Below, in pieces: positions 21,438 to 33,557 of a DNA stretch of 64,000 nt. Origin of the DNA: Typha latifolia (Eukaryota; Streptophyta; Magnoliopsida; Poales; Typhaceae); NCBI GenBank assembly GCA_019914945.1, contig CM034099.1, positions 7,626,001 to 7,690,000 on the forward strand, given 5' to 3'. Position 1 is the first letter of the stretch. Each line of letters starts with the position of its first letter. A program made the position numbers and the translations under genes. The notes under the pieces are model-generated. The model was not told the DNA's origin. It worked only from the letters and a program-made list of their open reading frames with translations, and ran no database searches.

Positions 21438-24400
21438 ATGGCGAGGTCTGCTACTTGGTGGCTCCCGATTCCTTGCTCCTCTCGCTCTCTTCTTCCATCT
21501 GCTTCGCGTCCTCTGATACCCACTTCTTCTCCGACCAGGAAACCAGTGTGCTCTCGAGGTGTTCGGTAAATGGCCTTTCTTGTGCTCTTAGACTAAATTT
21601 TGATCTCCAAACCTACAAAACTAACCTGTAGCGAATTGGGTCTTCTTTCATTTTCTAAAACTTAGACGTGGCTTCTCATTTTCTGACGAAATGAGCACGT
21701 AGTCTATGTGAATTCACCTTGCAGATGTCTGTTTGGTGAAGTTCTGTGTGAAAGGATGTTCCTTTCTTACGTGACTGATGATATATGTAGTTAAAGGTGA
21801 TTCCTTTAATAAACGACTCAAGAATTTTTCATCGCCTTCGATCTACTTGCGACCAAGAAGCGATTGAACCCTGGAGGTGTTCTGTAAATGGTTTCTCTCT
21901 ATTGTTAGTCCAAAATTTGAGCTTCAAACCACTTAACTTAGGCTATAATAAGTTGGGTTTGTTTGTGTTTTTATTTCATGATAAAATGAGCTTGTAGTCG
22001 TTACAAATTTGAACTACACATACATATTTTTTCCAGTTCTGTAGGAAGAGTATGATTTGATACAAACCGGTTATTTATTAATAGAAATTTCAGTCCGTTG
22101 ATAAATTAAGGGGTATAGCAGACAATTCGAGAGAGAGATAGGGTGGTTAGGATTTTGAAATATACGAATACACCGGTGTGGATTTACCTCGCCATACATC
22201 TATAATAAATTAAAATGAAAATTATAAAATATAAATAACACCCTATATTTTGACTATACTATAATAAATCTCTCTATATTATTATCTACAAATAAATCTC
22301 TCTATATTATTATCTACAAATATAATCCTTCATTTGCTATAAAAAAGATGCCAAGACAAACAATACAAAGTTTGGATTCTATTTAGGCTAACTCTTGTGA
22401 GGGCCAGTCTGAACACGCTGTCGAATGCACACCAACGATATGGGCAGCTTAATTTTGTTTTAGCAAATAGAGGGCCCCATTTGTAAATAATAATAAAGAG
22501 GCTTCATTTGTAATATAGTCAAAATATATGGTTTTTTTTTTATCTTAAATATATGAAGACTTTCTTTTGATGTGATTTTTTTCGATATTTAGAAATTGAC
22601 CTCTATATTTAACCAAATATTTGCAAAATATAGGGGTCCAATTATAAATATACAAAGACTCTGACTCGTCAATTGAGTGTGACTTCAACTAACCTCCTAA
22701 TAAGTAATAAAAATAATTTATTATTCATTATTTTTCATAAAAAGTGTGCCATCTAGTAGAGAGAAATAAAAAAGGACTAGTTCACCTTACAAACTAAAAG
22801 GGTTACAGGTACTTCAGGTCATATTAACTTGTACTTTTAGTCAATTTATTTAGGGGATTATACTTTTTTAAATGTTAGATTAGGAGAGATAAATTTGTGG
22901 TTAGTATTAAATCATTTATCTTGTAGGAAAGGATGCTCTTACCTGGCATTTTATAATAACGACACATTTCGTTATATCAATTCGTTTATTTAAATGGCTC
23001 ATGTATTTTGGGTTGGCTTTGATATAGTTGCCAACTAGTGATAAAGCATGTAGTTTTAAAGTTAACAGGATTCAAATTCGGGTTCCTCGGTTATGCTATG
23101 CTTTACCTCATTCATTTGTTTCTTGGGTCCCTTCTGATTTTTTATCTCGTAATTTGTGGATAATTGGTTCAAGGCAGGGATTGTAAATTAAGTGAATCAC
23201 CAACAACTGGCTGAATTTGTTGAGCAGAACTTCAAGTACTGTGGCAGCATGCAGTTTGGTCGATTCAGGCATGCATTAAGTCGGATGGTAATTAGATACT
23301 GGGTCAGTGCTATATGGTTGGTGCAAAGCGAGAGAACATTGTAAACCACCCATGATTGGTTGGAGAATATGTGCTAGAATCTAAGTTGGCAAGTAGTTTA
23401 TACTTTATAGTGGTTTCCTGAATCCACATTTTCATACTTATGGTATAGGCATTTTTCAAGAAACTTCATATATGTTATAATATTTTGAACTCAGTGATTT
23501 GAGCTTTTATATATTAGAAGCTAGTGATGATTTAATTTGTTAATGTTGGCGATTAAGGGCTCACGTTTTCTGTTTCAAGAGTATCAAGATTTTTAAGAAT
23601 AATTGAATCAGTAGGTTGACTTTTGCTATTTATTATCCTAGGTCGGAGTTGTCTTTCTCTGTTGGAACACATCTAATCCCTCACCCAAAAAAGGTAGTTC
23701 AAATTCTAATATTCTTGAAATTTCACATGACATTTGACCTTACTTTTGGACTGCTATATGGGTCTGTTGGTCAGGTTTTCTTTTTCCTGCCAAATGGAAG
23801 TTCTCAAAATTTTTTTCTTTTATTAAGGCTGACACAGGTGGTGAGGATGCCTTCTTTGTGAGTAGTTACAATGGCAGAGTTCTTGCTGTTGCAGATGGGG
23901 TTTCAGGGTACAATATTTATTCTAAAGTCGCATCATTTCAATGTTGCTTCCTACAAGTTGCATTAACTAAAGGTTTTTATCCTTCTAGCCTTTCTATTAC
24001 TTACTCACAGATGGGCTGAAAGAAACATCAATCCTGCACTATTTTCTCGGGAGCTGATGGCAAATGCTTCACATTTTGTTATGGATGAAGAGGTATTCAT
24101 TATTAAAATCGAACTAGAAGTACAACTAATGGCCAATTCTGTCTTGATTTTCATTCAAAGTTGAAGCAAACTGATTTACTGAGGTTTCTTTGGAACCCAA
24201 ACATCTGTATACATAATACTAGAATATGACTTAGTTATTTACATTTTACACCATTTGGTTTAACAACTTGTGAATCTTTGTGGGGAATTGACAACAGAGG
24301 AACTAGTTGAGGACCTAGAACTTCATTTTTTTTTCCCGTAACTTTTCATCTTAAAACTCTTGCAGTGTCAGATGTTTAAGAGTTGTTTTAGGAAATGGTC

Positions 24401-25830
24401 CCTTTGTTTTTCTAGGAAAACCATGTTAGCTGGAACTGCTAGCCCACTGACACATTTTTTTCAAGTTTTCTTCTCTATCAGGTTTTATTATGATTTACAT
24501 AGAGTGACACTTGTTTTTATCTTAGTACTTGGATATTATGAGATTGATTGGGTTAAAAAGTTACTATATTCTGACTTCCTAAGTGAAAGAGGGTTTCTTT
24601 ATTTTCTGAATTATAGGATAATGATTAATTTCTTTCTTTGTTACTCCATTCTCTTTTTGATGCACTTTGACAACTAGATGAGCACCTAGATGCATGCCCG
24701 GTTTCTGGGCTTCAGGAATTCCTCAGCTCACTTGCCTGCTGACTAAAGACCTTTAGAATATTTACTTATGAATCAGAAACTTGTATTACCTGCAAAAATT
24801 CTACTTTCAAAGATTGAGGAAATATTACCAACTTATTATCTCAATAATTTATACTCTGTTATTGTATCTGCATGCTTGCTACTAGTATGCTAGACATAAC
24901 TTGTGCCTTTGACAGGTCAACTATGATCCTCAGATTCTCTTGAGAAAGGCCCATGCTGCAACCTCTTCTAGAGGATCAGCGACTGTGTAAGTGTTAGTTA
25001 TATTTCTTTCCTCCTTTCCGTCTTCCTCAGATAGATTTTCTTATGCGGATGGTTGCAACAAGTTTCTTGATTATTTTGTTGCCTCACTCTGGAAGTTAAT
25101 TGCTTTTAAAACTCATTGAGGCTTACTGAATTATACATCACCAGAAAGTTGAAATAAGGGATGCACCTTGATGTCAAGTTGCTCATGTAAACATCCTTGC
25201 GACACATGCACCTAAATGTAATAAGAATGTCAAGCGAAGGGATATATTTTTTATTCAATTGCAAGACTGTTATCCCATCCTCAAATTTTATACTTGAATT
25301 TCCTGTTCTGATTGTATGAAACCCAATAAATAACTGTTTGTCATGTGTCACATTAGAATGCATTTGCAAAACAAAAGTTTTGGGAAGATAAAATATAGAA
25401 CCTATATGATTTACCTTTGACTTTTGCTGATATTTCTGATAAAAGTGAAATTTCAGACATTCTTGAGGAGCTCCTCAATCTTTAAATTTAGATACCTTGC
25501 CCTTCACTTCTTTGCAAATATTGCTCATGTATTTCTTTCAAGCTTCTATGTCTGGTTTTCCCAGTCTAGCTTCATATTATATCTTTAGCATCACATACTT
25601 TTTTCTAAGGTTTCTAGTTTCGACCGATTCTAAGTAGGGTTGGCTGAAACATATCAGAATTGGCCCTATCCCGATCCTGACTGAAACTAGCCGGTTGGCT
25701 GGTTTCGGCTGGGGTATCGGCCGATAGCCGATCTCGCTTGAAACAGGCAGGAATGGGTCAGATCTGACCCGGGGAGACATCAATAATTGATGCCCTTCCC
25801 CCCAACCAGCCCTCTCTTTCTCTTCTCTTA

Positions 25831-25893
<63 letters not shown>

Positions 25894-28800
25894 TCTTCCA
25901 CCCGGCGAGTAGATCTCTGACGATCTCAACCTCAGGTGATGTTCTTCGACGACCTCGACCTTCGGCGACCTTGGGTGAGTTTATTTTTTAATATCTTTTT
26001 TAGTTTTTAATTCCACTCTCATTCTCTCTCTTTCTCTCTTTCTCTTCCTGCTTGTCTATTACTGCTGCGCACCTACAGCAAAAGTTAGTGCTGCTGAGTA
26101 ATTTTTATTTTCTTATTTTTCTATCACTTTTTCTAATTTTTTTTTGCATTTTTAGGTAATATTTAAAATTTTACATAATTAAAAAATAGTTTGATTCGAT
26201 ACGAGCTGCCATTACAATCATTTTTTTGGACGACTGATACCAATCCCTATCTCGATACTGGGAACCTTGCTTTTTTCCATCACTTCGTATTACTATATGA
26301 AGATGTAAAGAGACAATAATTATGCTTCTAAAGGTCAATTGTTTCTGTTTTTCTGTTCCTTAGCCTGTGAGAATGGAGAAAGATTTTCAATCACAACCTT
26401 CTATGTAGATGATTAGTTGTTGAGTATATATTTGACATGACTGGGAGGTCTTACAGATTCTCAAGGTTATTATTTTAACATATCCTATTTATCGGCAACC
26501 TCCTTGCTACTTGTGCTGTCACCACTTGCTACTGTTGATTGCTGAGTTCCTCTTTGTTACCTGTTGTTACTGCATACATTTACCAAATTAAGTTGAGGCA
26601 ACTTGCTTATGACTTGTATGTTTTTTACAGAATTATTGCTATGCTGGAGAAATCTGGAACTCTGAAAATTGCCAATGTTGGAGATTGTGGACTAAGAGTT
26701 CTTCGAAAAGGTGTGATCAAATCATGGTAACCATTTCCTTTCTAGGTTGGCTTAACATAGTTTATTTGTGGATTCACATCATTTTTCATTTCCTTTGTTA
26801 ATTGTATGATGCAGGGCGAGTGGTTTTTGCTACATCTCCACAAGAACACTATTTTGACTGTCCTTTCCAGTTAAGCTCTGAGATAATTGGCCAAACATAT
26901 CAAGATGCAACGGTTATCTTCTTTCATTTTGTCTGCACTGTCATTAGTGTCCTCCAGTGCTTTGTTATGCCGGATTCACCTCAATAGCTTATATATGACT
27001 GAGCAATAATATTATATTGATCTTTAATACCATGTAAGGTGTGGAATATTTGGGAAAACTTTATTGGGATGACATCTAGTTGCTTCTTGTCATAGGCAAG
27101 TCCAAGGTTTACCTCATAGTTTGTTCTACTCAAACAGTACTATCTATGAACTTGGGACAAACCAAGAGTAAGACCTACCATGATTTCATCTTTCTCCTTT
27201 TTCTAGGCTTTCTAACTAGAGGAACTTTTGAAGGCCTACTTCTAGATTCCTTTAGTTGACACGGTATGTTGTAGATAGCTAACTCTTCTCATCAACCTTC
27301 CTCGTGATTGCGTGCAGCATGGCAATGCAGTCTTTCTGATGCAAAACGTGGTGGAGAAAGATGAAAGAGGAAAATAAGAAGGAAAGGAATGGGGTTTCAC
27401 ACCTCCACCCTAAGAATGGTTTCACACCAAAATTCTTCAGAGAATAAAATCATATAAACTTTCATTAAGTTCCAAAAAAAATATAACGGGTCTATATATA
27501 GACCTACAATGAAATTAAGCAAAAAACACTCTACATAAGAAATAAACAAAAGACACCCTAAATAAATCAAAATCAGAACCAGATCCCTATAGGAGGGATC
27601 ATCAACTGTCGGCGCCCCCTGCGCTGGTACACACGCCATCGCGTCCTATTAGTGATATCCGCATCACTTTCAGTCTTTTAATTTGCTTGACTTTGCGGAG
27701 GATTGAAGAATTGGTGACAGCTGTGATCAAACTGCTAAATACTTATGGAAGTCATGCTTGTAATTCCTCTTTGACCTATATGACTGCAGAGCATTACCTT
27801 ATGCACCTATTTGACCTTCTCTGTCATTCTGATTTTCTTCATGCCCTATACTCATCAATTTAGTCAAAGTAACTTAAATACAGGCACATATACATCATTT
27901 CCTGCAATGTTTATGAATGCTGAATTGTTCTGTTGTGGTTACAGTTTTCAGATCTTGCTACTTCAGATGGTTAAACACATGCACATCTGCATCTGCATCT
28001 GAACTGCTTGGCTCTGAATTATGTTTCTTGGACTTCTGTATTTTGATACTAAATTTCTTTAATCTCCTTGTACAGGTATGCAGTATTGAATTGGCTGAAG
28101 GAGACACTATTGTCATGGGTTCAGATGGGCTCTTCGATAACTTATTTGATCATGAAATTACTTCTGTGATATCTAGGTTTCAAGATGTGGTTGAGGCCGG
28201 TAGATTTCCAACTTATTGTCTACTTCAGTTGATTCACCCATACTTTGACCTAATTGGAATCATAACTTGAATTGCAGCTAAGGCACTAGCGGATCTTGCA
28301 AACAATCATTCATTAGATGCTACTTTTGATTCACCCTACTCCATCGAAGCTCGAAATAGGGTATGATGAAATTGTTTGAATGATCCTCTATAATTGATAA
28401 TGAACTGTATATGCCATTGACATGAATGTGATGGCAAAATACCTAATCAGATTAGTTAGACTTTAATGATCAAAGAGAAATTTGTCTCGATATAGCACGA
28501 AATTATTCATTCCATCCAAATAAAGACAGTTGGGCTTTATGTTAGCTGCAAGCTCGTGCAAAATGTCCTGCATGGAACCCACCTTGTTCGCATGAAATAT
28601 GTAACATTTCTTAATCCTCTATGTGCAGGGATTTGATGTGCCACTGTGGAAGAAGATACTTGGAAGGAAACTAACAGGTATTTGACTCTAGACTACATAT
28701 AAATGTAGCTTAGTTTTTGCGCTGCTTCATGTCATACTTGTATCTGCAGGTGGTAAGCTAGATGATATCACTGTGATTGTTGGGAAAGTAATAAACCTGC

Positions 28801-29962
28801 CAAATAATAGGAATGATGTAAATTACCCCAAAACGGTAAGCTTTTTATTTATCAGCTATACAAATTATTATACGTCTTCAATATATTTTGATAGTGATAA
28901 GAGGAAACAAACTTGCCATCAGTAAGTGTAATATGCAGCTTAATAGGCTCTCTCGGAGTCTTCATTTCATTTTTTTTTCCTTTCCCATTCTAGCAGGGTC
29001 TTGGTCCCAAAACTTTTGGCCTAACCTATAGTTAAACAGTTAATGTATCGTACATCAAAATATGAACTATTAGACAATCAGGTCAGGTCCAGGTCAAGAC
29101 ATATGCATATGCCTGATGTTATTGGATCAGGCCCTGGAAAGTTCAGCTCATTTTACACATGAAATGCTTGTCCTACTTAATCTGGCTCTTTTCTATGTGG
29201 GGCAGGTATTGGTTTGGGAAACCTGATGCAAATGGTGGATCATGTTAGGATAGGATACTAACTTTCTGTCTTGATATCAGATGTTGATCCTGAACGGACT
29301 CAACCAATTACCACTAGTTAGAAAGGCACACAACTAAAATTGAGGTATCAAACCTTACCGTTAAGTAATTTAGTTAATATCTGGGAAGATAGCCTGCTAA
29401 CTATAGGTTAGATTTTAACCACTGAAGTTGAGTGATCAGCCTTCTGCTGCATGTTTCATAGTAGGATGGTTATCTTATTTTTTTTCTAGCAAAATAACCC
29501 TTCTGAGCCTCACCTAAATTTTTTATTTCTTGACAATGATTTAGGTTCTGTTTGGTTTTCTTTTTCCTATTCTATTTTCTTAGACTCTTATATTTGTTTG
29601 TACTATCGAGTCCTAGATCAGCCTCTGAGTTCTCCAAATTGAATGGACGGTTTATAGAAGAGGGTCACCTAAGAAAATCAATTAGGAAATAATTATACAT
29701 GAAGTAAAAAATTTCTATTTTAAGTTTGTATCAACATCTAAAATCTAGGAATGTTATTTATAACACACAATAAAAATTGTCTATCACAAACATTTCTATA
29801 ATATATATATTATCAGGGAAGAATAGAAAGACAATGTTTTGCATCTTTTCTGAAAACAAGCAATACTGGGTATTATCTGATCCAACATTATTGAATGAAC
29901 AGGAAGAAGAAAAGGAACCCTGCAAAACTGAAGAGCAGCTTGGCATCAGAGATACCGAGTAG
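21438..29962 (+). CDS. PBCP: PP2C-type protein phosphatase, photosystem II core phosphatase (PBCP) family
   Basis: PBCP is a chloroplast PP2C that dephosphorylates PSII core subunits, opposing the STN8 kinase. Twelve exons: 21438-21565, 23642-23693, 23828-23907, 24011-24092, 24916-24986, 26631-26710, 26815-26912, 28076-28199, 28278-28360, 28629-28677, 28750-28835 and 29903-29962. They close in phase to 330 aa. The start is in a good context (AGCAGCAATGG) and gives a Ser/Arg/Pro-rich transit peptide. An ATG at 21389 opens another frame and was not used. Motifs are GGEDAFF (64-70), VADGVSGW (81-88), NVGDCG (153-158), GSDGLFDN (212-219) and GKLDD (284-288), the metal-binding aspartates of PP2C. 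The acidic tail after residue 311 is encoded by a separate last exon and is less certain. Confidence 0.9.
21552..22005 (+). repeat. Diverged direct duplication of the PBCP exon 1 end and intron start
   Basis: Sequence around the exon 1 donor (GGTGTTCGGTAAATGG, 21558-21573) and about 150 bp of following intron recur about 315 bp downstream. The second copy starts near 21865 with GGTGTTCTGTAAATGG. Shared landmarks include CTCCAAAC/CTTCAAAC and a GAAATGAGCACGTAGT/AAAATGAGCTTGTAGT pair. The second copy keeps a GTAAAT donor-like site but lacks an open extension of exon 1. Confidence 0.65.
22241..22531. repeat. Inverted-repeat (MITE-like) segment in PBCP intron 1
   Basis: The left arm, from 22241 (CCCTATATTTTGACTATA), pairs with the right arm 22479-22531, whose reverse complement begins CCATATATTTTGACTATA. 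Arms are about 50 bp. Between them lies unrelated sequence of about 160 bp. The 30-bp unit ATAAATCTCTCTATATTATT is also duplicated within the left arm. No clear target-site duplication was found. Confidence 0.5.
25606..26269 (+). mobile_element. hAT-like nonautonomous transposon, copy A (PBCP intron 5)
   Basis: 664 bp flanked by a perfect 8-bp target-site duplication, CTTTTTTC (25598-25605 and 26270-26277). The ends are TAAGGTTTCTAGT and, reverse-complemented, CAAGGTTCCCAGT, short terminal inverted repeats. Eight-bp duplications with ends of this type fit the hAT superfamily. The interior has repeated GGCCGAT/ATCGGCC words, a long CT microsatellite (about 25830-25890) and a GC-richer patch. 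No transposase frame is present. It is homologous to copy B at 43961-44770 in opposite orientation. Confidence 0.85.
27337..27666 (-). mobile_element. Solo LTR of the gypsy family (PBCP intron 7)
   Basis: 330 bp in reverse orientation, TGATGC...GCATCA. It is closely similar along its full length to the LTRs at 148-477 and 6771-7096. A perfect 5-bp target-site duplication CTTTC flanks it (27332-27336 and 27667-27671). It is therefore a genuine insertion reduced by LTR-LTR recombination. The 16-nt TATA palindrome is conserved at 27489-27504. Confidence 0.95.
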
Positions 29963-31336
29963 CAGGCCCGCTTGTCGTGGAGTCTTAAGGCTCCTGAGCT
30001 TGATACTGTGGTGTTCGCAGTCTTTCTTTTTTCTTTTTTTCTTATGATTTTTCTATTTTTAATAGATCAATGTTCAACATTTGAAGAGACCATTCATTCC
30101 AGAGATGTTAACCTTTTCTGGTAGAACCAGTATGCTCATCATCATTTAGTAATCTGAGCAGGCTGTGTTAACTGATGTCTAATTCTCCATGCAGTAGACA
30201 TTTCCTGCTGTACTTGTATATGTGACGTTGAGGAAATCATAAATCCAGGCATTTGGCCCTACAGCAATAAAAAGGGTCCTTTTCCATAATAATGTTTACT
30301 TTTCTCCCTTGATTTATTTATCCATGCTTTCAGTGGACACTTTATCTTTGGCCTTCAAAGCTAATGTAATCCCAAAAAGGCCATATCAATAATTCGTATT
30401 GTTTAGCTTTTATCTTCATCTCATACGTACATTTACGCTCAAAGTTCTTTTGCTTGCTTGCTATCCTCTTCCTAAAATATATATTATTCAACAGTAAAAA
30501 AAAAGAAAAGAAATGCCCTCAGATTACATGTTTATATGGCAAAAAGAATCTGAACGTTTATATCGTTTTATTGTTATATAATTTAGACTTTAAAGGTTAA
30601 TTGAATTTGAGAGGAATCTACGTAAAAGACGAGAGTTCTGGTGGGAATCTTATATGCTCACAGTATTTTTCTTTGCATAGAAGCGAAATGTGGCGGCGTT
30701 TATATCGTGTAAATTCCATGACAAAGCTGTGAAAAATGGGTCACAAAATAAACATATTCATGCAGGCAGGGAGGTTACAAAGCTTAACCAAATAGCCCAC
30801 CCAAATTGAACCTGACATCATTGATAAAAAAGACACCTCTATTAAAAACTAAAGGACCCAAGATATCCACCTCTTCTATATTTATATATGTATATAAATC
30901 ACTAGTTTGTTCATAGAATAATCATTCAAATGCTTAGAATAGTGGTGTCATTTGAGTATGTAGGTGTGGTTGGATACTGAACTCATCACCTCTTCTTTAT
31001 CTCTCATCTCAGACTGATTCTAAGGTGACAACATTAACAATCATGCCACCATTTGATTAATGAGGAAGGATCTCATGCTTTTCTTGCCTTCATCTTCTCA
31101 TTTCTTTTTTATAATTTTTTTATAGACCCCCTCCTCCTCATCACTCGCTATATTTATCTACCTTCCTCCTTATTTCTCTCCTCTTGAGTGAGATTGCAAG
31201 CTAATTAAGGTTTAAGGTTGGACAGACACCAATGTTGTTTTGATCTTTTCTTCTACAATTTTTTTGTTTGTTTGTTTACAAGTGTTGTTACTTCTTGCTA
31301 CCTAAAAAATTGAGGTTAATGCATTTGCTAGGTGAG
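29963..31336. other. Intergenic region between PBCP and the MYB gene
   Basis: Contains the PBCP 3' UTR and the MYB promoter. It is AT-rich with many short A or T runs and no supported frame. A TATA-like TATATTTATC is near 31149-31158, about 190 bp before the MYB start. Confidence 0.5.
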
Positions 31337-32255
31337 ATGGGGAGGCCTCCTTGCTGCGATAAATCGAACGTAAAGAAGGGTTTATGGACACCTGAGGAGG
31401 ATGCAAAGCTCCTGGCTTACACCTCAACTCATGGAACTGGAAACTGGACCTCAGTTCCAAAGAGAGCAGGTCATATATATACTTTGAGTGTGCTTAAATC
31501 TTCTCTTCTTCTGGCATACAACTTGTAGCTCTCATTGTATTACTTTGGTGAGAGGTCTGCAGGGTTGAAGAGATGTGGTAAAAGTTGCAGACTGAGGTAT
31601 ACCAACTACTTGAGGCCAAATCTGAAGCATGAAAACTTCACTCCAGAGGAAGAAGATCATATTATCACTCTTCACTCAATGATAGGAAGCAGGTAAGATA
31701 CTAATTAATTTAACTTCTTCCATTTTGTACATCTCTAGTACTAAATTATTTATAGAGAATATAACATTTTTGTGTAATATTAACTGTTAATGGTACCAAA
31801 TTTTATCGTCGCATGCCAACATTTTAACGAACAGATTGGGAATATATTAGCTGTGACAAAGTAGTAGAGAATTTCTATGCTCTTCTTAAATTTGCAAAAC
31901 AATGCTAAGAGTGAGAGCAATTCAAGGATGGGGAGTTTGAAATCAAATTAAAAATTGTAATATTTAAAATGAGTCTAAATAAGTCTTATGCTTTAATAAT
32001 TTGAGTTGTGTTTAGAATAATTTTGGAAAGAGATGTGCAAATGTGGCTGCAAAAAGGGCTTTTCATAATATACTACAGAGTACAAAGCAATCATTAAGTA
32101 CATAATACGAAAACTATTACTTAATTAACCCATGAACTCTTGTTATGCATGCCAACCTTGGCTCCCTATCTTAGTGAAAGGAGGTAAAATGGCATGAAGG
32201 GGGGATGATCAAATAAATGAGCTCTAGTGCCAGAACAAACTTAACTAACCATGAC

Positions 32256-32297
<42 letters not shown>

Positions 32298-33292
32298 AAA
32301 TCCAACCTGGATCAAGCTAGTTTTAATAAGATTTAATTTATAAGTTTTAATTTGGTATTAAATGTAGACCATTCAAGATTCAATTTAAGCTTGATTCAGA
32401 CTTGATTTATGATAAGTTTGAATATACTTATTATCAAGCGGCTAGAAATAGGTTCAAATTGAAAATCGAATCAATTCAATTGAAACACAAACTAATTTCA
32501 ATCGAAGCTTAAAAGACATTGCTCTCTGGTCTTGTTTTCAGGTGGTCTATAATAGCAAATCAACTGCCTGGCCGAACTGACAACGACGTCAAGAACTTCT
32601 GGAACACCAAGCTCAGCAAGAAGCTCTGCCAGAAGGGGATCGACCCCGTCACCCACCGCCCCATCTCCGACGTCATGCACAGCATCGACAGCCTTGCCAA
32701 CTGCTCCGCCGCCGCCCCTAAACATAACACACCGCGTCGACAACGATCCTCGCATGGCGGCGGCGGCGGGAGTAGTACTCCTATCAGCTCTCTCAATCGC
32801 GACCTCAAGAACGTCTTCCTCTGGAACTGGAAGCCGACGACGCTGCGCTTCGACTCCGCCCACGAAGGTAGCCCGCCGTTGGACCTCTTGCAGCAATTCC
32901 ACGCCTTCAGTGGCCTCATCCGACAGTCCCCTCATGAAGCCTCGTCGTCCTCGTCGGTGACCATGGCCGGAGCTACTGAGCTACCTCCGGTGCAGGAGCT
33001 CAACTGGAGTGACTTCCTCGTAGAGGATGTGCAATATCCTGATCACCATGATCCACAAGCTTCTTCTTCTTCTTCTACCCAGGTGAAGCTACTCAAAGGG
33101 AACGAATTTGCTAACCCAGATGGTTTGATCAGTGATTGGTATAACAGCATGATGGATGTGGAGGTGAACAGTGTTGCTCCAGGAGATTCGTGCGAGGGTT
33201 CCAGTTCTTTTGTAGATGCTATCTTGGATTGGGACAAGGAGATGGTATCAGACTTCCCTGAGCTCCCTGTTGACCCATATAATTTCTCGTAG
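31337..33292 (+). CDS. TDF1: R2R3-MYB transcription factor, TDF1/MYB35 type
   Basis: Three exons (31337-31469, 31563-31692, 32542-33292) close to 337 aa. The protein begins [18 protein letters not shown]2 carries W17, W37 and then Y57 where most R2R3 proteins have the third Trp. R3 has F70, W89 and W108. The repeats end in [12 protein letters not shown], followed by [13 protein letters not shown]. Two C-terminal motifs, NWSDFL (232-237) and [14 protein letters not shown] (309 onward), resemble those I recall from TDF1/MYB35, a regulator of tapetum development in anthers. The last exon is much richer in GC than the introns, as in monocot genes. TDF1 orthology is an inference from these motifs; MYB family membership is certain. 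Confidence 0.9.
32263..32297. repeat. GA microsatellite in MYB intron 2
   Basis: An uninterrupted GA run of about 35 bp. The following sequence (about 32300-32515) resembles the AAGCTTGA-rich hAT-type element at 49309-51125 and may be a worn relative of it. Confidence 0.7.
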
Positions 33293-33447
33293 AGGATGAA
33301 GTGCTAATTATATATATAAACTTGAAATAAATAAAGACTTAATTTTGATTGCTCTTTACTTATAAAGCCAGTAATTTTCTATTGATCCTACCAAAATATT
33401 AGCTAGAACATATCATCCTCCGAAATTGAATGCTAGAATTTAACAAG

Positions 33448-33502
<55 letters not shown>

Positions 33503-33557
33503 TTTATAAACACACAATGGACGAAGTAAAGCAGCAAAAAAGATTGTTAAGAAAAAG
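33293..33557. other. Convergent intergenic spacer with GA microsatellite
   Basis: Only 265 bp lie between the stop codons of the MYB (plus) and PNGase A (minus) genes. A GA run of about 48 bp is at 33451-33498. Both 3' UTRs must overlap or end here. Confidence 0.7.

Noticed and set aside
21389..21631. Alternative PBCP start at 21389
   Set aside because: It gives a non-transit-like N-terminus and needs a less convincing donor. The ATG at 21438 has a better context, a transit-peptide composition and a phase that fits the GTAAAT donor.
29530..29760. Possible Tourist-like element beginning GTTCTGTTTGGTTTTC in the last PBCP intron
   Set aside because: No inverted partner or target duplication was visible.
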